Origin: Ancylostoma caninum
Lineage: Eukaryota > Nematoda > Chromadorea > Rhabditida > Ancylostomatidae
Direction: 5' to 3'
Assembly (NCBI GenBank): GCA_037903475.1
Contig: JBAJFG010000080.1
Coordinates: forward strand, 806,001-870,000
Length of the DNA stretch: 64,000 nt
A model generated the notes under the pieces. The model did no database searches and was not told the origin of the DNA. It saw only the letters and a list, made by a program, of their open reading frames with translations. The position numbers and the translations under genes are program-made. Below, piece after piece: positions 58,501 through 64,000 of the stretch; the stretch's first letter is position 1, and each line of letters opens with the position of its first letter.

Positions 58501-61500
58501 AAACCTCTCTTCCCAACTCTCCCATCTCTACATATCCATAATTATTTTTCTATTCAAAACGAAAAAAAAACTCATATCCATTGGGGTTGTCACAAGCCTT
58601 AAAGACTCGGCTTCAAGTAAGAATAATATTACCTTTGATGAAGACGGGAAAAATTACTACATTTTTTTGCCCGTAGTTGAAGCTTTCACCGCATTCTCGA
58701 ATTACTGAAAGACTACATCGCTACGTATGGGGGAGTTTATTCTAGGTGCGTGAGTTGTGAGTTGCATGTGCGTCTAAACGATGAAGGATAGAGACAGTCG
58801 CATTGCTGACGCAGCTCAGACACATGCGTTTACGGCCTCATGACGATCGCGCGCTGTTTTCGTCGAGAGTGCACATGCCGCATTGACCGATCCACATGGA
58901 TAATCCTTCGCAAATTGATGCGTCCGTTTGACGCGCAACTGACGCATGTAGCTACTATAAATTGCCCTTACTTGATAAATTTCAACACTTTTGTTTGACA
59001 AGGCTAAATCTCCTACGACAGATCCTAATTTCTGCGGTGAGCAAGCATATTTCGTCTACAGTTCGTGTAAACGGGAAATTCCACTTATAATTTTAGAATT
59101 CAAAAAACAATCCGGCGGAGACTCACCAGAGCAATTCAGGACCACTCTTCCTTGCATTTCTTAGCAACGTAGGAATAGCTGTGACGGCTACAGTGCAAAT
59201 AGCAGAAACGAGCGACGCAAGTTCTTCACACCCAATGTCTTCAGCGAGGTCTGTTAAGAGCTTCTGAGAAGAAAATATGTTGGCATAGATATGATTCATA
59301 GTATTGCGGATATTTTTCAGAAGGTAACCTGGGCAACAACAGTTGTGATATAATTGCATAAATCATGCACAAGTTGGTCCGTGGAGGATAACTCATCATT
59401 GGCAGCGAGGATATTCAGAAGATTAGTCAGTGCAGCACTAAAGTGAATCGTTGAATTATACTACAGGGAACTCCAAACGGTCGCGGACAGGGGCGGGACC
59501 TCGGCGCCGCTCGCTTGGGCAGAGACACGAGCGCTCACCATGTGACTCTGGTTTCTCTGCTTCTGCGGCAGAGAGCAGAGAAACCAGAGCCACGTGGTGA
59601 GCGCTCGTGTCTCTGCCCAAGCGAGCGGCGCCGAGGTCCCGCCCCTGTCCGCGACCGTTTGGAGTTCCCTGTATGTGGCTTCCTGTCAGATAGCGCGAAA
59701 ATGTACCTGTCTTCGGATACCGCTGAGAAAACCACGGAGAGAACTGGGGTCCACTGTTGCAACCCAACTCCTGGCAGTTTGACCCATTGTTCAACACACT
59801 CAACGGCAGCTTGTCTCGTAGACGGCGACGCGTCCTCAGCACCCATTACAGTAGAAATTATGCGGATTATATCCTGCAATGTCGTTCACTACTGCACTAT
59901 GCATACAATAAGTAAACCGAGAACGGTTCCGAACTCTGGGGGCGCTACAACTGGAGAGGTCGGTTCTGCAATATAGCACTCGAGTTTACTAGCTATGTTA
60001 CCAAACAAAAATCGCCAAATATATTGCTATATCGATTCTACCTGTAATGTCGAACAAAAAGAGTGAATTCAACGGATGCCCGCTGGCGACAATCCAAATT
60101 TTCCAAAACGGCTGCGAATCGTACCATAATGCTAACGCTCGAAAGCCAGCGATTTATCAACTGCGTTAATCATGTCAGTAATCTAGCCGACTGACGTTCT
60201 AAACGGAACCAACACATCGCGGAGACATTTCTGAGTCCCACTAATGACGAATTTGAGGTGTTCTGAGAAAAAAAAACTGGGGCCCACCAAATCGGAAACT
60301 CGAAACGCCGGGATATCAAAATACGTTTCATATGCAACGATAATAATGAGGTAATGAAAACAAATTAAAAATTACTACCTAGTTCACTGAGCATTTTTGA
60401 AAAATTTGCGAGCCTTGGGAAGGGATGAGGGATGGGGTCTGTTTCCCCTTGAAACGAAACAACGTGCAGCTTCCCTCAGCAGGGCTAGGCCTCATGAAAA
60501 GTTAACCAAGCGAATCGACGTTGGGTATATAGATGCACCGAGCTTCAAAGGTGGTTTGCTAGCTTTGTTTCGGCTAGTTATGTGTAAATGAGTCCCAGAC
60601 CAAACCCTCACTTCACTCACAGAGGGGACCCAAGCCATGGATCAGGTAACTGCAAACGCTGAGGTGCTCATGGCCCTGTAGAATACGCCGCAGCGCACCA
60701 AGGATCGAGAGAAAGTGCATAGTTTATGATAGCCAGGACCGCACCGTGGTGAACTGTGTAGTATGTGGGGACCTACGCAGTTGCAGTTCCCCGTACCTGC
60801 GATATCGGGTTTTTATATGCAACCTCCGTTTTTGTGCCGTTCTTCTCGAATAGATAGACCGATTCCGTGGCTGCACAATCGCGGCTGGTAGGGATGCTGT
60901 TAGAGCATACTCATCTGAGAGTGGAGTACGTCCCCCCCTTGCGATTTTGCGGCCGCGACGATATGAAACCGCGTACGGAATTCGTCTATGTTTTCGAGGA
61001 CTGTATAGTTGACATAAGATATACCTCTGACGTCCTGTGAAGCTCAGTTTTCAGCTTGCTTCGTTGAGTAAGTGGCATTCTTATATTCGAAAACTCAGCA
61101 GCAATCTCAGCAAGAACTCTAAAAAAATCAAAATAACTAAATTTAAGAAGGAAGCATAGTTCCGAGAAAATGTAACCTTAGAAGAAGTTCCGGTTGAGCA
61201 GCCCAAATATTGGTCAGTGTTGCTACCGGATCAGGCCAGATGTCAGGCATGCAGTAAAGCGAAAGAATAGCAAGCGCAGATGAAAGCTTGTTCGTAATAG
61301 ATTGCAACTGAATATGAGCGCTGGACGTCAAGTTCTCGATCAGGAACGACTTCAACAGCTCCATCTGCCACGATTTTTCTAAGTAAGGCTTTTCAGGTTA
61401 AAAAAATAACCTCACCAGGCTGATGTTAGCGACGCATTCTTCATAGCGCTGTCTAATCGTCTCATACAATGAGATAGCTCCAAAATACTGTACATTGGCT

Positions 61501-61742
61501 GGATAGCGCAATCCCATCAACAAAATACACGCCGCTACTGTGTCATCGCAAGGAAATCCTGAACAATGTACTGCTGATGGTATAAGAAATCTAAGGCAGT
61601 GAAAACATAATTGTAGTGATGTCCACCAACTATTTTTGAATTCGCACAATTCCTCGTCGAGTTGTTTTCGACGTTCAGCATTATTGGTGTGGTAAAACTC
61701 TTGCACTGTAGCTGCGATCGCTCCCACATCCAGTTTAGACAT
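52588..61742 (-). CDS. IPO13: Importin-13 (karyopherin-beta family), about 21 exons
   Basis: IPO13 is a bidirectional nuclear transport receptor built of HEAT repeats. Exons in transcript order: 61742-61631, 61558-61416, 61364-61177, 61118-61025, 59873-59707, 59437-59329, 59263-59127, 58479-58326, 58265-58144, ~57964-57833, 57795-57589, 55484-55362, 55203-55072, ~55039-55000, 54804-54695, 54639-54502, 54389-54263, 54064-53949, 53166-52942, 52885-52785, 52723-52588. Nearly all junctions are in phase; total about 940 aa (human about 960). Diagnostic matches: PANVQYFGAISLYETI (importin-N), YCMPDIWPDPVATL, KMSFPPAECFKEYDKVQREQF (unique IPO13 segment KAQFP..EYGFW), VESMAEVLFFFAKEFP and a final FRE..NLRNFKQMTLRL helix. 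Exon ends near 57.83, 57.96 and 55.0-55.07 kb are approximate. Introns contain at least three transposons. Confidence 0.95.
55970..57462. mobile_element. 1.5-kb mariner-TIR element without transposase, in an IPO13 intron
   Basis: The left terminus TTAGGTTGGTGCAAAAATAA (then TGCGCGTTTT) is mirrored at the right by AAAACGCGCATTATTTTTGC (then ACCTACCTAA). This is the TTAGGTTGGTGCAAAA terminus of mariner elements. TA flanks both ends (55968-55969, 57463-57464). The interior lacks any HDNA, SPDL or other DDE motif. Instead it holds two GC-rich hairpins, poly-G and Arg/Ser-rich frames. It is probably a non-autonomous element with unrelated filler, lying between IPO13 exons 55484-55362 and 57795-57589. 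Confidence 0.85.
56244..56392. repeat. Two related GC hairpins inside the mariner element
   Basis: At 56244-56280 and 56358-56392, CCGAGCCAGA..CCGC is followed by a short loop and GCGGCGCTCTG.CTCGG. Each copy folds into a stem of about 16 bp. The two are direct copies 114 bp apart with different loops (TTA versus GAA). Confidence 0.75.
58727..58970. mobile_element. MITE family M, copy 3
   Basis: The left end GGGAGTTTATTCTAGGTGCG and right end GCTACTATAAATTGCCCTTA are inverted repeats. The interior shares GACGCAGCTCAGACACA and TGCACATGCCGCATTGACC with copy 1. It lies in the IPO13 intron between 58479 and 59127. Confidence 0.75.
59464..59671. mobile_element. TA-flanked foldback element, copy 3
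   Basis: CAGGGAACTCCAAACGG and CCGTTTGGAGTTCCCTG bound two arms of about 95 bp that are almost perfectly complementary (GACCTCGGCGCCGCTCGCTT and inverse), with TA outside. It makes up 208 of the 269 bp of the IPO13 intron 59438-59706, whose donor (AG|GTACAT) and acceptor (TTTAG) lie outside it. Confidence 0.9.
59880..61020. other. Large IPO13 intron, nothing further recognised
   Basis: The exons on either side join in phase and align to the family without a gap, so no coding exon is expected here. No TIR element was recognised. Confidence 0.5.
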
Positions 61743-61754
61743 CAACCGAGTCCC

Positions 61755-61766
61755 TTGAATCTGAGG
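61755..61766 (-). promoter_or_regulatory. Candidate trans-splice acceptor of IPO13
   Basis: On the minus strand CCGCCTCAG ends at 61761, 18 nt before the IPO13 ATG. It follows a pyrimidine-rich stretch (TTTTCTTGCC). It lies within the 203-bp gap after the upstream gene's stop codon. Confidence 0.45.
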
Positions 61767-61945
61767 CGGTACCCGAAGGCAAGAAAATGATGCATCGAAA
61801 ATCATGTGAAATAAATTGGATGGCTTTCCATTGCGATCAACATAAAATACAAGATAGGAAAGGCAATTCTTCAATAGAATTATTTTCTCAGAACAAAAAC
61901 AGCAACAACAAAAAACAAAGTAAGGCACCAAATCAGAATCTGATA

Positions 61946-63799
61946 TCAAAAGATGATGGAACGGGTATTATTACTAGTTTCCTCTAGAACGGTGCATTTG
62001 ATGGCGGCCTTTATCTCCTCGAGAGCCAACTCTGCATGTAACCGTACGACATGATCGGAATCGAAGCGCCATAAACGAAGGAGCTCTCGATGCAGATCTC
62101 GTAGCCGTGCGCCAACAACCTATAGAAGTGCTTTTTATCGGATAACCAAATAACAAAGGCGAACAAAACGAAGACCTCGAATATCTTCGCTTCACAAGAT
62201 CTGATGATTTGGCGAAGGAGGTTCACAGCTGCACGCCTAACTAAGGCACTGTCATCAAAGGAGATCACATGTTCTACGACTAGAAAGATCTGAAATATGA
62301 ACAATAATTTTTACACACTTAAATTTCAAAGACAGAACATCTTCACTTCATTGATGTATTTCTCCAAATTTCGTCCACGGCACGCTAAAATCAGCTCAGC
62401 AAGCGACTGTGAAGCACTTGCTCTTAGAATCTCGTCTTTTTCCGTGAAGCACGCTAGGAAAACACCAGCACATTCATCGATCCAGACAGGACTCATGTCT
62501 CCTGGGAAACCATGACAAATTAGTCATGATGGCCTATTTAAATTAAAAGCAGAATAACAAAAACAAGCAAAATAGAGTACAGAATAAAAATGCACGTTGT
62601 TCAAAAAAATCAAATTCTAGATGGAGATGGGTACAGCAGGCAGTGTCGGTCATTTTGAAGCAAACATGGTTTGGCACTGCCATGCATGAAAATTCCAAAA
62701 ATTCGGAACTTATGGTATTTGAATACCCGGTTTATGAAAAAGATGTGCGAAGATACATAAGGCCGACTAAACCAAAAAGACGCGGAAACCACTGGCAGAG
62801 CATAGAAAAAAAAGCCCTAAACCCAAGTTGATCCAGACAATGCTACGGTTTTCCATTGTCCTCGAATCTCACATGAGAGTAGACTATTGGCGCTCTCGCG
62901 CAGTTTGTTTCTCTTACGAGAAAGGAAGCAGTACGATTTCTTGAAAGGGGCACCAAACACACCAACTCTTCAAAAGCTAGCTGGTTTTTGGGGAGATCCT
63001 ATTATCGTCAACATCGACGATCAATATGATCGGCTCATTCCATATTAGGATAGTTCAGCAAGCTTCAAATCCACGCAGAAAAATCTTTGAAAACTGCTTC
63101 TGAATACCCATGAGGGAACCCGCCATGTGGATACAATGATAATCACACCTTTCAGCATCCATAAATCTGTAGAGAAACGGTCTAAAAAGAAAGGATTTCG
63201 AACCACTGACGGCCGTCTTTTTCATCCGCGTGGGAAGAAACAAAAGCGGCTGCAAAGCGGAACGAAATCGCAACACCCACAGAAATCGCCGGTTACAATG
63301 CCACAATGAACGGATGAGTAATGTCATCCAAACTGAAGCGTGAGAGTGGAAGCGCAGAACTCAACTCTCATTCCCCACCATACTCAGAGCGTAGCTGATT
63401 AACTCTTTTCACAAAGGGAAATAGAAAGCACGAGTAGCGTTTTTTTCTATAAGAGGTGTATATTCTGTGAAAGACATACAAAAACTTACCTAGTTCTTTG
63501 AATACTTTCCCAATAACTTCGCAAAGTCTTGAGCGTACAACAACATCAACAGGTACTGAGTTATCCTTGTCAGCTGCACTTTTTTCACCTTCAACATCTA
63601 CCTAGAAAATGATGGATGAATGACAATAACAAAGTCCTAGAGAGAATACATCACACCTCTGATTTTGACTCAGTGACACTCTCAGAGTTTTTAAATATTG
63701 AGATTAGTTCACGAAGATAATTGGAGTTGTAGCAGGCCGCTTCTGCAACCGCATTAATGGCAGCCAAGTATACGTACGAGTCACAATCGAAGATCGCTT
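61946..63799 (-). CDS. TANGO6: TANGO6-like protein, C-terminal part (gene runs off the window)
   Basis: TANGO6 (yeast counterpart RTP1) is an ARM/HEAT-repeat protein reported in secretory-pathway organisation and, for RTP1, in RNA polymerase II nuclear import. Five in-phase exons are visible: 63799-63657, 63601-63490, 62501-62347, 62289-62176 and 62119-61946, ending in TGA. Together they give about 230 C-terminal residues. Family-like blocks are DSYVYLAAINAVAEAA, VVVRSRLCEVIGKVFKELGD, EKDEILRASASQSLAELI, FDDSALVRRAAVNLLRQII and the terminal DHVVRLHAELALEEIK, which fits the RTP1_C1/C2 order. The 5' end lies beyond 64000. Intron 62502-63489 is about 1 kb with nothing recognised. Family call is good; exact orthology needs the rest of the gene. 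Confidence 0.85.
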
Positions 63800-64000
63800 C
63801 TGAAAGGGACAAAAAAGTCAAAGTTTTCCGTACAAGTGAAATACCTGTTTCCTAGTATTGAAAAAAGCACTCGAAATGCTCAAGACAAACTTAAAATTTT
63901 GGTGCCCGCCATGAAATTTTGAAAATGTGGAAAGTTACAAGTGCGAAAAAGTTGTACGTTCGCGACGACTCGTCCAAACATAAATATAATGTGGTCGTTC
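63800..64000. other. Intron of the TANGO6-like gene (partial)
   Basis: The sequence upstream of the exon acceptor at 63800 shows no further exon before the window ends. Confidence 0.5.

Noticed and set aside
61398..61949. Uninterrupted 183-codon ORF as the IPO13 first exon
   Set aside because: Family alignment is better with a 72-bp intron at 61630-61559 and a start at 61742. The upstream part of the ORF is intergenic sequence.
1..64000. tRNA, rRNA or spliced-leader RNA genes
   Set aside because: I looked for GGTTCGAATCC-type B boxes and conserved SL sequence on both strands. Occurrences of TTCGAA are part of the ATTCGAA repeats and lack an A box or acceptor stem.

Overview
The window looks like nuclear DNA of a nematode, probably a rhabditid or strongylid (clade V) species. 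It has spliceosomal genes with mostly short GT..AG introns and TTTTCAG-type acceptors. Two same-strand gene pairs are separated by only 203 and 240 bp, which is the spacing of nematode operons. There is also a short run of GCCTAA (nematode telomere unit TTAGGC). The load of TIR transposons, foldback elements and poly-C tracts is heavy. Species cannot be fixed from the sequence alone.

Layout. 1-33 kb is gene-poor and made largely of mobile-element debris. It holds: a TA-flanked TIR element (1572-2463); foldback elements (999-1154, 3103-3453, 6455-6704, 21884-22021, 24288-24431, 24540-24951); a ~60-bp minisatellite (8396-8920); a hAT-type MITE with a perfect 8-bp target duplication (10281-10561); a frameshifted CR1/L2-like endonuclease remnant (12219-12950); a 1.6-kb TIR element (13108-14703); a 436-bp MITE (14817-15252); a 26-bp tandem array (15515-15661); and a 5'-truncated RTE retrotransposon with a perfect 17-bp target duplication (22234-24249). 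A 4.5-kb inverted-repeat structure (27.54-32.09 kb) carries two further transposons nested in one arm; the other arm preserves both empty sites. It is bordered by ATTCGAA-rich sequence and a 42-bp-period repeat/spacer array (32087-32857).

33-64 kb holds four housekeeping genes. On the + strand, PHF5A (33143-35499; complete, 110 aa) is followed 240 bp downstream by a gamma-tubulin-complex component (35740-51165). On the - strand, the 3' part of a TANGO6-like gene (63799-61946, running off the window) is followed 203 bp downstream by an importin-13 orthologue (61742-52588), essentially complete at about 940 aa. The two pairs are tail to tail, with 1.4 kb between 51165 and 52588. Introns of the second genes host many non-autonomous elements, including a mariner-TIR element, three copies of one MITE family and two of the three copies of a TA-flanked foldback family.

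Functionally the four genes act in U2 snRNP/SF3b splicing (PHF5A), microtubule nucleation (gamma-TuC component), secretory-pathway organisation or nuclear import of RNA polymerase II as reported for the TANGO6/RTP1 family, and nuclear transport (IPO13). I found no CRISPR array, tRNA, rRNA or gene cluster that clearly looks like a new system. The most unusual structures are the nested inverted repeat, the 42-bp array and the two putative operons.
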